Shown here: positions 47,200 through 58,542 of the stretch, piece after piece | Layout of the letters: each line of letters begins with the position of its first letter | Numbering within the stretch: position 1 is the stretch's first letter | Source of the DNA: Leptoclinus maculatus | Lineage: Eukaryota > Chordata > Actinopteri > Perciformes > Stichaeidae | Assembly (NCBI GenBank): GCA_032191485.1 | Contig: JAVDOI010000007.1 | Location: 11,934,680-11,998,679, forward strand | Reading direction: 5' to 3' | DNA length: 64,000 bases | Translations under genes and position numbers: made by a program | Notes under the pieces: generated by a model | What the model saw: only the letters and a program-made list of their open reading frames with translations | What the model was told of the DNA's origin: nothing | The model's database searches: none

Positions 47200-48240
47200 C
47201 CTCTTCTTCTTCTTCTTCTTCTTCTTCTTCTTTCAGTTTATTGGCAGACTACAAACCAACGTTTAAGGCGCCACCTACTGGACCGGAGTGTGTAACATCA
47301 TGACTTTATGACAGTTATCATTTACACACAATAATAATGTTATTTATAAATAAGAGAAAATAATGAAAAAAATTAATATAGAAGTTATATTCTGGATTTT
47401 GAACCCGTTCCATTCAAAATATTAAATAAAGCCCTTTTAAGATGAACTTGTTTATCCCCTGTCTCTAACAGTCCTTTGATGCTCCACTCCCTTCCTGTAT
47501 CTACCACTCTGTTCTTCAGTCTTTCTCTTTCCACCCTGAACTTCCTCCACTCTATCAGCACGTGTTCAACAGTTTCTTTACAGTTGCATATCTCACATTT
47601 ATCCCACTCTGTCTTTTTCATGATGTGTATAACGTGTCATTGAGTCCTGTATGTCCGAACCTTAATCTACTGAAAGTAACATCTTCTTTTCTACTTTTAC
47701 TTCCATCACTCCTCACTCCTCATTTTGTTGTTTTGTTGTTTGTTGTGTCAGTTCGGCTGTGTACACTGATAAATGTTTGAAATGCTTTTAACAATTCCTT
47801 TGTTGGATTCTGGAATGTATATGCCCCCTCCTATATGATTATTATCTGAGTGTTTAGATACATCTGTAAAGATATTTATATAATTAGAATAGCTTTTATT
47901 CAATAAATCTTGAACCAAGTATCCGATGTTAACATTCCTCTCAATCCATTCTCTTCTCTTTTCTAATATCTCTAGATTTACCTTGGGTTGTGGAAGGAGC
48001 AATGTTGCTACTAATAACTGCTGGACTATGTTGTATGGTATCTAATTTGAACTGTTTCACTTTCCTGTTAACATCCCATCCAAAGCTTTTACCAGAGAAT
48101 GTCGAGTACTCCCAACAATTGTACAGGACAGTCGATGCTATATTTCCGTTAAATCCACCCTGAATTCTAACCCAGTGTGATGGTGCTAACTTAGTTCTCC
48201 TCACATGTAATGGCAGTTCCCTGGATTCCACCAGCAATGC
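47200..48240 (-). pseudogene. LINE 3' fragment with RNase H domain (I/Nimb-like), unit 2
   Basis: Minus-strand frames read FTDVSKHSDNNHIGGGIYIP (start of an RNase H fold) and, upstream, LPLHVRRTKLAPSHWVRIQG. At the end comes a Cys-rich KCEICNCKETVEHVLIEW motif usual after RNase H in I-superfamily LINEs. The 3' end is a GAA repeat at about 47202-47231. Compared with unit 3, about 370 bases of the RNase H coding (equivalent to 63528-63900) are missing, so it cannot be active. The clade assignment is inference. Confidence 0.7.
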
Positions 48241-48968
48241 ATTAATGGGTGTTGTTTTGACTCGGGAGATAAGTCAGAGGAAAAGTGAACAGATAAAAGT
48301 CCATTCAGACAGGTTCTACGAGGAACATCCGATTCCGCTGCAACTTGGTGGGTAACCAAATAAAAGCCCTTAAACTAATAAAATAGTATATCATTACTCC
48401 TATCTTCAGTTACCTTCCATCTGGTCCATATGTAACAGTTGTGGGTCATGGAACGAGACGACTCAAGTGATTGTTTTCCAACATTTATATATTGAAGACA
48501 AAATATCACCAATGAATTGCCTTCTGATCGTTTTCTGCCCCTCTGCTCCCTCAGCAACGTGTGATTTAATTCCTTTTCTTCAAATACACACTGACCAATC
48601 AGAGCTCGGTACGTGGACCGTTAATGAATATTACATAATCACACAGTTTAAACTGACAAATGCAAAAAAAGACAGCTGGCAATAAATCCAGAGTGTGTGA
48701 ATTTGTAAATTAACAGATTTATGACTTCACTGCTTCATTTAGAGCACGATAGATCTGACTATACATGTGTGTATTATGGTAAATTAATGTGTTGCAGATG
48801 TGTTTTTATGGCGTGTATGACTTCTTGAGTCGTGTCTTACAGTCTCCAGTTACTTTAATGTTTGGTGTGGGTGATTTTAAGTTATGGAAGGAAACTTCCT
48901 TACTGCTTAGAATTATATTTATATATATTTTTATTTATTTGCCCAAAAGTCCGTTTCACATCGCTGGG
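48241..48968. other. Unmatched spacer in unit 2
   Basis: No counterpart in unit 1, which jumps from the LINE tail straight to the next block. I see no coding potential or known repeat. It may be more of the LINE or the sequence into which it inserted. Confidence 0.45.
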
Positions 48969-49655
48969 GTCTCAGCTGAAAGAATAAGAATACATCTAAG
49001 TAAAACATTAACGTGAATACACATGTTATTATAGTCAGATCTATCGCGTTATAGATGAAGCAGTGATATTATAAATCGGTTGATTTACAGAATGACACAG
49101 TTAGTGATTTCTTGCCAGCTGTCCTTCCTGCATTTATCAGTTTACTTTCAGCCTGAATTATGTTCATGTTCTTGATGTTGGTCTCAAAGTGCACCAGACT
49201 GATGCATTTAACTTTAAAATGTACAACATTTTCTTCCAGGTGAGCGTGCCCCCGGCCCCCTCTAGAAAACCAACACTAACTAGAAAATAAAAACTCAATT
49301 AGTCTACTGGATCAAGCTAAAGACAGAACCAAATCTGAGCGTGGACTCAATCAGCGATGCTCTCAAATTGAAAGAGCACGCTCTTGGATAAAGATAGGAT
49401 GAAAGCTCCATCGTTCCTCCCCTGTGTGATGTTTCATGTTGTGTGTCAAATATATTTTATATATTTTGTATAAAACCGTTATCACAAACAGAACCACTAT
49501 GTCTCTATGATTAACAGTGCCAATGATGAATATATAATTCCTTCATCTGATGAGTGTACTTCCCATAATAAATTAATCCAGGTATACAGCTGTTTTCACA
49601 ATAACCGTATAACCAAGACTGTGACGGCATCTGTGCAAATTTACAATATGTGATT
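48969..49655. repeat. Tail of unit 2, shared with unit 1
   Basis: Closely matches 43040-43740. It lies downstream of the minus-strand gene fragment at 49656-50026 and could be that gene's 3' UTR. No coding region recognised. Confidence 0.6.
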
Positions 49656-50026
49656 TCACATTTGATAAAGAGTCTCTTCAGCATCATAAAAACAGTTCAC
49701 ATTCTTTTCCAAAGACTCCATCCTTCTGAGCATGTGCGCCACTGAGTCAGGGTATCCCAGTTCTTCCACAGACCCTAATCCACGTAGTGCACCTGCGCCT
49801 GGAGCTCCTTGGAGATGTACCCGAGAAGGGTCGCCGTCAGCTGCTGCTTCAAGGTGGCGTTGCCCATCACAAGAGCAGTTAGCTGAGCCAAATCTGTCCA
49901 CTGAATGTCTCCCAGCACGGCCAGAAGACTATCATGAAGCTTCTGCTGCTGCTGAGGACTGAGCTCCATTATGATCTGAGGCAGCGGTTTGAACTGTCCA
50001 CTGGTCAGCCAGCAGCCCAGAAGCAC
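49656..50026 (-). pseudogene. Fragment of an unidentified conserved-looking gene
   Basis: The minus strand reads ELSPQQQQKLHDSLLAVLGD, then TLKQQLTATLLGYISKELQA, to a stop near 49775. In the next frame the reading continues with GSVEELGYPDSVAHMLRR and ends at ETLYQM (49656). The composition, codon texture and seamless continuation suggest the last exon of a real helical protein, broken by a one-base shift. I do not recognise the family. Only its extreme end remains in unit 1 (about 43740-43770). Upstream exons are absent; the ZBED5-like element follows at 50125. Confidence 0.5.
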
Positions 50027-50124
50027 TTAATGTATTTGTATTAGTTTGTTTCTGCACTGTACTTTTGCTCTGGTTTTTGCTCTAGTTTATGCTCTTAGAT
50101 GCTTGTGTAAACAAGGAGATGCAT

Positions 50125-50793
50125 CAGTGATTCTTAATCATGGGGCCACCTAGAGGGCCGCAAAAAACTTTCAGTTTTGCACCTGTGGGCCGCGAGGGCC
50201 GCGGGACCGCATAGGTTATCAATTGAAGACACCAGAGATATTACTGTTATCCATGAGACGCTCAGTTACAATATAGCTTCCCACCACTTTGTGAACGGAG
50301 GCAACGAGGCAGAGCCGAGAGCCCAGTGTGTGGAGTGTGGGCTAATGATATCAAACGAAGCACTGAAGCCTTCGAAACTAAAGCGACACCTAGCGACGAA
50401 ACATCCAACGCTCGTGGGAAAGCCGGTGGAATTTTTCAAGAGAAAGGAAAATGGGCTACATATGCAGAAAAGGTCTGTCGTGTCACTGACTGGTAACTCC
50501 AAATGTGCTTTGAAAGCCAGCTACCTCGTAGCCAGACGTGTGGCACAAAGTAAGAAACCATTCACAATAGCGGAGGAGTTGGTTGTGCCTGCCGCTGTGG
50601 ATATGTGCCGTGAGATGATTGGAGAGGCTGCTGCAAAGAAGCTGCTGACCATCCCACTGTCAAACGACACTGTGTGTCACCGTATCGCGGACATGGCCTC
50701 AGACATACAGCATCAGCTTCTGGAAAGAATAAAAAGTGTCACGGCTCCGCCGTGATCTCAGCCCGTTCTCGGTGCCTCCCCTCTGTTCTCTCT

Positions 50794-50863
<70 letters not shown>

Positions 50864-52521
50864 CATGGACGCGGCTTCCCTCATCCGGCACCTGGGCTCA
50901 TCTCCGCACCTGCTGGCACTCAGCACATCATCACAGGCAACTCAAATACCCCGGCTTCCTTCATTCTCATCGTCAGATTGTTTCGTCATCTCAGTGGTAG
51001 CTACAACCTCGGCCCCTCTGAGCTTTTACCCTCTTCTTAGAGTTGTTTGAACTTCGTTTCTCTGGATGTGCAACTAACTTGTGTTCTCCTTGTGCTTCAA
51101 GATTCCTGTGCCACGTTGCCACCCAGCCGCCGCCACTCACACCGCATCGCCTTCCTACCTGCATGTTCCACCGGCTTCACGAACAACCAAATAAAACCCT
51201 TTTACTTCACCTACCCTGCCGTCTCGGTGTCTGCGTATGGGTTCAGTTTAACCGACCATAACAAAAAAGTAGCCCATTTTTCTCTTTGCAGCTAGACGAG
51301 TCCACTGATGTCACGAATGCTGAACTGCTGCTGGTTTTTGTTCGCTATCGCTGGGACAGTAGTTTGCACGAAGACATACTGTTTTGTGGAGAGCTACCAA
51401 CACGAGCTACGGCTCAGGAATGTTTCCGCTGCATGGATAACTACTTCACTGAGAACGGCCTGGACTAGCAGAACTGTGTTGGGGTGTGCAGTGATGGTGC
51501 AGCGTCAATGACTGGCAGGCATAACGGCGGCGTCAAGCAGATACTTGACCGTGCACCAGAAGCTAAATGGACCCACTGTTTTCTCCACTGTGAAAGCCTT
51601 GCAGCAAAAAATATGTCACCAGAGTTCCATGAGGTGATGGATGTAAGTGTGAAAACCATCAACTTCATTAAAAGTAGAGCTGTGAACTCCAGGTGTTTTG
51701 CCAAGCTTTGTGACGACATGGAAGCAGATCATGTCCAGCTGCTCTATCACAGTGAGGTGAGATGGCTCTCAAGAGGACTGGTCCTCAATCGTTTGTTTGA
51801 ACTGAAGAATGAGGTCTTCTCTTTTCTCACTGAGAAAAAATCTCCTCTGGCACATTACTATGCCAACACGAAGTTCACAGCTAAACTTGCCTACCTCTGT
51901 GACATTTTTTCACTGCTGAACATCTCACTTCAAGGGAGAAATAGCAACATATTTGTTGTTGCAGACAAAGTTCAAGCTTTCAGGAGGACACTTGCTTTGT
52001 GGACTAAGAGGGCCCAGGAAAAGAGGATGGACATGTTTCCATTTGGGAAAACTCTCCTCAGGTGCAGATCAGTGACTCAGTCTCTCAGCACCTCTCACAA
52101 CTGGCAGAGAAATTTGATGAATACTTTCCTGAGGATGCCAGAGACGGACACGTGGATTTTGGACCCATTTTCTTATCCCACTGAAGATGATGTTGCTTTG
52201 CCCTCACATCTGGAATCCCAGCTTCTGGAAGTTTCCATCGACAGCACTTTAAAGTTGCAGTGGGGCAAACTGGACCTGGGCTCCTTCTGGATTGCTGTCT
52301 CAAAGGAGTACCCATGTCTAGCACTGAGGGCTGTGAAACTCCTCCCATTCACGACTACATACCTGTGTGAATCAGGATTCTCCAGTGTGGCCACAACTAA
52401 GACCAAAGCCCGAAACAGACTCAGAGCAACACTGGAGGCTACTCTGAGAGTGAGCCTTTCCCCCATTCCACCCAGACTGGATCTGATCGTGTCTGAGAGG
52501 CAGGCCCAAGTGTCTCATTAA
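50125..52521 (+). pseudogene. ZBED5/FAM200-like hAT transposase, broken
   Basis: The left end CAGTGATTCTTAATCATGGG resembles hAT termini. The frame from 50177 gives a BED-like finger (CVECGLMISN... KRHLATKHP). After an insertion (50738-51263) it resumes with LDESTDVTNAELLLVFVRY, then GVCSDGAASMTGR, CFLHCESLAAKNMSPEF, HSEVRWLSRGLVLNRLFEL and the C-terminal dimerisation block CESGFSSVATTKTKARNRLR. These are the family's catalytic and hATC landmarks. Lesions are the insertion, a nonsense TAG at 51466-51468, and a segment at about 52055-52150 read out of frame between two compensating shifts. No matching right terminus was found. It sits between units 2 and 3. Confidence 0.8.
50738..51263. mobile_element. 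526-bp insertion with GT microsatellite inside the hAT transposase
   Basis: The insert is flanked by a 7-base direct repeat AAAAAGT (50731-50737 and 51264-51270). Removing the insert and one repeat restores the transposase reading frame. It starts with a small palindrome (TCACGG...CCGTGA), holds about 32 GT units at 50798-50862, and ends GTTTAACCGACCATAAC. I do not recognise the family. The 7-base duplication would suit a retroposed or other non-autonomous element. Confidence 0.75.
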
Positions 52522-52924
52522 GAGGTAAGAGGTGGACATAAAAAGGGAGTTGTAGCTTGTCAAAAAATGGACTGTTGTGACTGTTGTTATTGTTCATTTG
52601 TCACAGATATGAAGAGCAACTTCTGGTTCTGCCATGCAAAAATGAAGACTGCTGAAGCATATAATTCACAGATTCTAAGGCTATATTTTCATTTGCACTT
52701 TATTTAAATTTTATTTATAGTTTATTTAATTTGAAACTTATTTTGAATGTATATTTTATTACCACATATTATCTATTTATCAAATTTCATTCTCCCTCCT
52801 TTTTTTCTGTAGTGAAATGTAATTATTAATAATTTTTGTGTTAATAAGCCTGACTTGAGCCTTTTAAATGTGTTCTTGTATTAGCTTGATTTGTTCCATG
52901 AATTGTTAGCCTGTTGGGATCAAT
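52522..52924. other. A/T-rich sequence after the hAT transposase
   Basis: Probably the 3' flank of the ZBED5-like element. No inverted terminus matching 50125 was found, and no gene. It ends where unit 3 begins. Confidence 0.45.
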
Positions 52925-53096
52925 GATCAATTCATCTAGTCATTATATCTACTAGTAATTGAGTCTTAAATAGGAGGACACAGTGTGACAGAGAAGCATT
53001 ACTTTAAATGTTTTTTGTAAGATACCAAATGATTTACAATTTGCTCATTAACTGCTCGTGCCTTTTAAAAACTGTATCTTGTGTTTCTTCTCCAGC

Positions 53097-53704
53097 TCCT
53101 GGGGGGATCCGCCTTGCCCACACAGATATCAAGATTCCTGACTTCACAGACTACCGTCGCCCCGAGGTTACGGACCCCAACAAGTCCTCCCAGGAGAGCA
53201 GCGAGGCGAGAAGGTCCTTCTCTTACCTCGTCACTGGAGCGACCACTGTGATTGGTGTGTATGCCGCCAAGACAGTGGTCACCCAGTTTGTCTCCTCAAT
53301 GAGCGCATCAGCAGATGTCCTGGCCTTATCCAAGATTGAGATCAAGCTCACTGACATCCCTGAAGGCAAAAACATGACCTTCAAGTGGAGAGGAAAGCCC
53401 GTTTGTCCGTCACCGCACAGAGAAGGAAATCGCAGCAGAGGAGGGTGTGAATCTGGCGGAGCTTCGTGACCCCCAGCATGACAAGGATAGAGTGATTAAC
53501 CCCCGCTGGGTCATCGTCCTCGGTGTGTGCACCCATCTGGGTTGTGTGCCCATCGCCAACGCCGGAGACTTCGGAGGCTACTACTGTCCGTGCCATGGCT
53601 CCCACTACGATGCTTCAGGAAGGATAAGAAAGGGACCTGCTCCTCTAAACCTGGAGGTTCCCTTCTATGAGTTCACTGAGGAGGACGTAGTCATAGTGGG
53701 ATAA
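53097..53704 (+). pseudogene. Duplicate of uqcrfs1 exon 2 with a 2-base deletion
   Basis: By eye this matches 32783-33393 except for one substitution (53435) and loss of two bases (CT) at 53400/53401. The deletion shifts the frame after KWRGKP and causes an early stop. Both iron-sulfur motifs (CTHLGC, CPCHGSH) remain open in the second frame to the normal end. Exon 1 is not duplicated in the window, although the splice acceptor TTCTCCAG and the ATTAAA signal are. The flanking intron is visibly more diverged than the exon. It is most likely a recent or recently gene-converted pseudogene; an assembly error at the deletion is possible. Confidence 0.85.
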
Positions 53705-54761
53705 ATACTGGAGCTCTGTCTCAGTTCCTCCCTGTAATATGTATTTTTTAGATGGTTCCATGTGAGTGACATAAAATGTGTGTATTTACTATTAAAGACA
53801 TATTTCCAACTCTATAATTGAGCTATTGTCTTTTCCCTCGTAACAAAGTGAGTTTTTCTTTGATTGTTCTGCATCACTTAGCTTGATGTCTTTTGATTCA
53901 CTGACATTTTATTTTTTGTTTTAATCTCTATAGATTTCTTTCATTCCACACTATTGTTAGCATTTATTTTCCTAACAGCATTATGTAACACAATGTATGA
54001 GGGCCGGGTGTGACGAGGTCCAACCCCTTTGCTGCCCCACCAATCCTGATATATTGTGTTGGAGCTGTGTGATAGAGTCAAAGGTGGGGCCTGTTTCATG
54101 TTTACCTGAAGTTGAACTGTTAAAAGTGCTCATACACATGAACAAGAGGCCTGGGGAGCACAATGATTAGGATAAGATGATGGTAGGATCAAGAAAACCC
54201 ACCGGCAATCTAAAAAAGTATCGACAAGTCGTGAACAGATTCAGGAATGTGTCAGCCTGTTAAACAACTGGAAGGAACTATAGATCGAGATAAGGTGGGT
54301 GTTGTTGGTTTGTGACTCCAAAGAATGTGTAGATTGCTTTTTCTAAGGGCCCTTTTTTTTCTTTTTATGAGTTTTTGTCTGACAAGATGACAATTTTATA
54401 CCAGTAATGGCAGCAGCAAAGAGTGCGAACTGCCAAGTAAGATAAAGAACTATTGAGTCACACTCCAGTCACAGATGGATTTAATCCTGACAAACAAAGT
54501 GTGCTATGTAAAACTGTATGAACCAGTGAAATACACAAACCTTTTTGTTTTTATTGATGAAATCATTTAAATACAATATACTGTGCACAGATGCAGGTAA
54601 AACCATCGTCTTAAACTTAAATTACCATGAAATCAATCATCAATATAATCATCAATATTGAAATCAGTGTCGTTGAACCGCGGTTAATCATGTGGAACTT
54701 CAGAGGTGACTCATGCTGAAAGCTTTTATCACAAACGGAAACTTTACTGCAACCAGAACAG

Positions 54762-57700
54762 CTAAAGGGGATTGTTTCCAGTGTGGGTTTTCATGTGTGC
54801 CTTCAGATGTGTATTGCGCACAAATCTATGACCGCAAACTGAGCAGCTGAAAGGTTTCTCTCCTGTGTGGGTTCTCATGTGTCTCTGTAAATTTGAAGAA
54901 TGGTTAAAAGATTTCTTGCAGACTGAGCAGCTGAAAGATTTCTCTCTTGTGTGGATTCTCATGTGTCTCTGTAAAGTTGAATGCTGGTTAAAAGATTTCT
55001 TGCAAACTGAGCAGCTGAAAGGTTTCTCTCCTGAGTGGGTTCTCATGTGCACCTGTAAATATGAACGTTGGTTAAAAGATTCCTTACAGACTGAGCAGCT
55101 GAAAGGTTTTTCTCCCGTGTGGATTCCCGTGTGGATTCTCATGTGTATCTTCAGATTTCGACTCTTGACAAATGTTTTCTCACACTCAGAGCATCTAAAA
55201 GGTTTCTCACCAGCGCTACATCTTGAATCACTGACAAGGACTTCATCAGGTTTCAAATAGTTTAAACCTGACTGAGGTTCTCTGGTCCCCTTCCTATCAC
55301 CACTGTCATCAGTGTCAGAAGAGTCTCCAGTCTTCTCATCAGTATCTGGTTCTGGATGTCTATCTGGATTCAAGTTCCTGTCTGGTTCTGGTCCTCCACA
55401 GTCCTTTCCATCAGCTTCTGTTTCCATACGTTTAGTTTGTCTTTGATGAAGGTGTGAGGACTGAGCTTCCTCTTCTTCATCTTCACTCTTCACAGGAGTG
55501 AATGAGAACTTGACATCAGCCTCCTCCAGACCTTGAAGCTGCTCTCCTTCCTGACTGGTGCAGAGTTCCTCCTGTTCTTCTTTAATGTGTGAGGGCTCTG
55601 GGTCCTCCTGGTCCAGACTGGAGCTCCACTCCTGCTGCTCAGAGGGAACCTCTTCTTTAACCACCAACAGCTGCTGGACGTCTGCAGGAAAACAGTAAAC
55701 ACACACAGAGGCGTTACAAAGACATTTTAGAATTGAGCAAATAGTCTCCTGGACATACACTTCCAGAGTATCAATAGAACCCAGTGGCGGGCCGTGCATT
55801 TTGTACCTGGGCCTTCTGTGCTGTCCTACTGAGCTACGGTTATTTGTTTCTAGGGGTGTAATAATAAACGTATTCGTATAAAACCGTTCGGTACGAGGCT
55901 TACGAGCCGAACAATATGTTTGAATAATACTCGTGTATTTGGAAAATGCAGAAGCTTAAATTGTGGGAAATATAATGTCTTTGGTGGACTGCGCTCACGT
56001 AACAGACAACGAGCTGTGTGACCATTTAAACCCGGAACAATAACAAAAAACAGCTGAGGCCCCACGTGTGTTCAGCGAGGCTAAACTAGCTTAGCGGGGA
56101 AACAACAGCAGTTAGCTGTTCCCTACTGATTCAAACAGAGAATCAAATGTTCGAAATAACCCCGCAATGACGGGATGCTTCGTCATTAACGGACAAGTCA
56201 GAATCAATGTAATTAACACAATGACAAGAACAAACACAAGAACCAGTCACATATATTTATATGACAACATAAAATGTCAAGCATGACAAATCAACCCAGC
56301 AACGTTGCAGCGCTAGAGCACGAGCCATTCATAAAAACGACACGATAGACAAATGAACAGTAGTAACACTACTGCAGATGTAAAAACAAAAAGCAGTTCA
56401 CTTACCAAAAGCTGATGTTCACTTCAAGACAAAGTCCATCCTCCTTTCTTTGTTAACAAAGTCCATAATTCCCAAATCCATTTCTACTCCTCCTTCATCC
56501 ATTAAGTGTTAAAAAAACAAAGCTAGGTAAAAAAAAAAAAAAGAATCTACACCAAGCAAAACGCTAAAAATGTCATAACTTCTCTTACATATGTTTGAAC
56601 CTGAACTCTTACTAAATACTAAGATCTGCTAGCTAGCTTTCTGTTTGAAAAAAGTCACGCTGGCCCACTGACCAATGCAGACGTACTTGGGAGGCTACCT
56701 GGGTAGCACAAAGAATACGCCCAACATGTCAAACTAAAGATCTGATTGGTTGAAGACTATAACAATCAACAATATCGTCCCCATTTACTTTAATCTGCAA
56801 AGGCTCTCTAGCGGGCATCGGGCCTCTCTCCTTACATAGAGACATAGGGGCTGAATCTGATTGGATAAAAGCTCTCCTTAAAAACAAGCTGTGCTGGAAG
56901 CAGCGCTGCAGGCTGGAAGCAGAGCAACAGAGGAAGACAGGAGCTGTGCAATGAGAAAATAAGCTAATGGGAAAAAAAATAATAATACATGTAGTGTATT
57001 TGTGAAAAATTATTAAATTATAAAATAGCTATAACTTTGTGATTCTGTTTAGGCCAGCAGAGAAGGCTTAGCTGGCCCTGACGGCCCACCACTGATAGAA
57101 CCAGATAATACAATAATTTAATCAACTTATGCGACCATGAACATATGAACCATTTTAAGCTGCCAAATCCATGTGGTGTTATCAAAGAGAACAAACTTGT
57201 ACTTTAAGTTGAAATATTTCCTGTCATCTAGAAGCTGAGAGAACAAATCAGCATACCTGCAAACTCATAAGAGGTGAAAAATGTGACAAGCACCTGAACC
57301 CAAAACACTATTTATTTAAAATATGATCTTTAAAATGTATCATTCTGGTTTACTCTGAGAAGAAAATTTACTTTAAGCAAAAAACTAATTTATTATTCAG
57401 TTATTAATCAGTTTTTCAGCTCTAGTTGAACAGCTGGCTAGTTAGTTTTTTTTTAATCAATCAATATTATTATTAACCTTTATTTAGACAAAATCCATTG
57501 AGACCGAGGTCTCATTTTCAAAAATTGTAGTCATATAAAAACAAAGATAGCAAGAGTAGCGAGAACCATCGCCTATACAAAATAAAGTGATTAGTTTTCA
57601 TTGAATATATAGCTGTGATCTATACACACCTCTGCATTAGCAACCCGCTGAAAGGAAGGTACAGGGACCTTAACACTCTCATTACTTCAGGGTTCTTGGG

Positions 57701-58506
57701 AGCAACTGCACGTGGGACTGTTGGGACTGTTAGTACACTGGCTGTGGTCATTACAGTGAACAGTGTCTGGCAGTGTGATGAGCACGTGAGCCCTTGTTGC
57801 TGTAGTTCATCTCATTGGAGCAGAGGCTGCATTTAGCATACCCTGCCTTATCAATGTATTTAAAATACTGTGACAGTGAGAAGCTGTCTCTCTCTTCACG
57901 TCGGTTTAGACCTCCACCTTTATCCAGGCCCAGCTTCTCTCACATCTCAGCCCTGCGTCAAGCTGCGCTACACAAACAGCCTCCTCTTCCTGAAGCTCTT
58001 TGACCACATCATCTTATCAGTATCTGGGCCTCATCATCGTGGTCATAAAAGTTATCACCACGAAATCGCAGCAAGGCCGAGATCCTCCTTGTGGCACTGG
58101 CACCGCAGTGGCTAGTCTGTGGCAGGCGTCAGTCAGGCGTCGCAACAGCGGCAAGCGAGCGGCACTCGTTCAGCACCCGTCAAGAAGCTGCCGAGCTGAG
58201 CGGGCGGAGCCACATTTTCTGAGAACACCCATTGTTGTTACGATTGGTCAGCTGCCGTAAATCAGTTTTATCATCATAGTATGGATTTTAGTTGAGTCAC
58301 CTGAGCCACCCGTTCTCTGTATACATCCTTAGAGTAACCACGTTGTACTTTTTTGTTTCTCATTCATTTTATTTAAGTATGATTTTGTTGGTTTTGGAAC
58401 AAAAGGCAACATAATACACGCTTTCCAAATTATTACTTTTATAGTCATTTACAACAATCGGCTAAAATAATGAAAATAAATCATCCGTTTTGATTATCAT
58501 TTAAAA

Positions 58507-58542
<36 letters not shown>

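Larger units (their letters stand above)
43777..50030. repeat. Segmental duplication unit 2
   Basis: Second block. It lacks the uqcrfs1 part and begins in the spacer downstream of it (matching 33757 and 54098 onward). It carries zinc-finger copy 2, a hAT/BED fragment, the LINE fragment and a tail that extends further than in unit 1. It keeps the empty sites for the hAT element (45535-45542) and for the long-inverted-repeat element (about 46340-46360) found in unit 3. Confidence 0.85.

Noticed and set aside
53008..53469. Duplicate uqcrfs1 as a functional gene starting inside its intron
   Set aside because: No presequence exon, a frameshift at 53400, and the upstream codons are intron-derived; kept as a pseudogene unless the deletion proves to be an assembly error.
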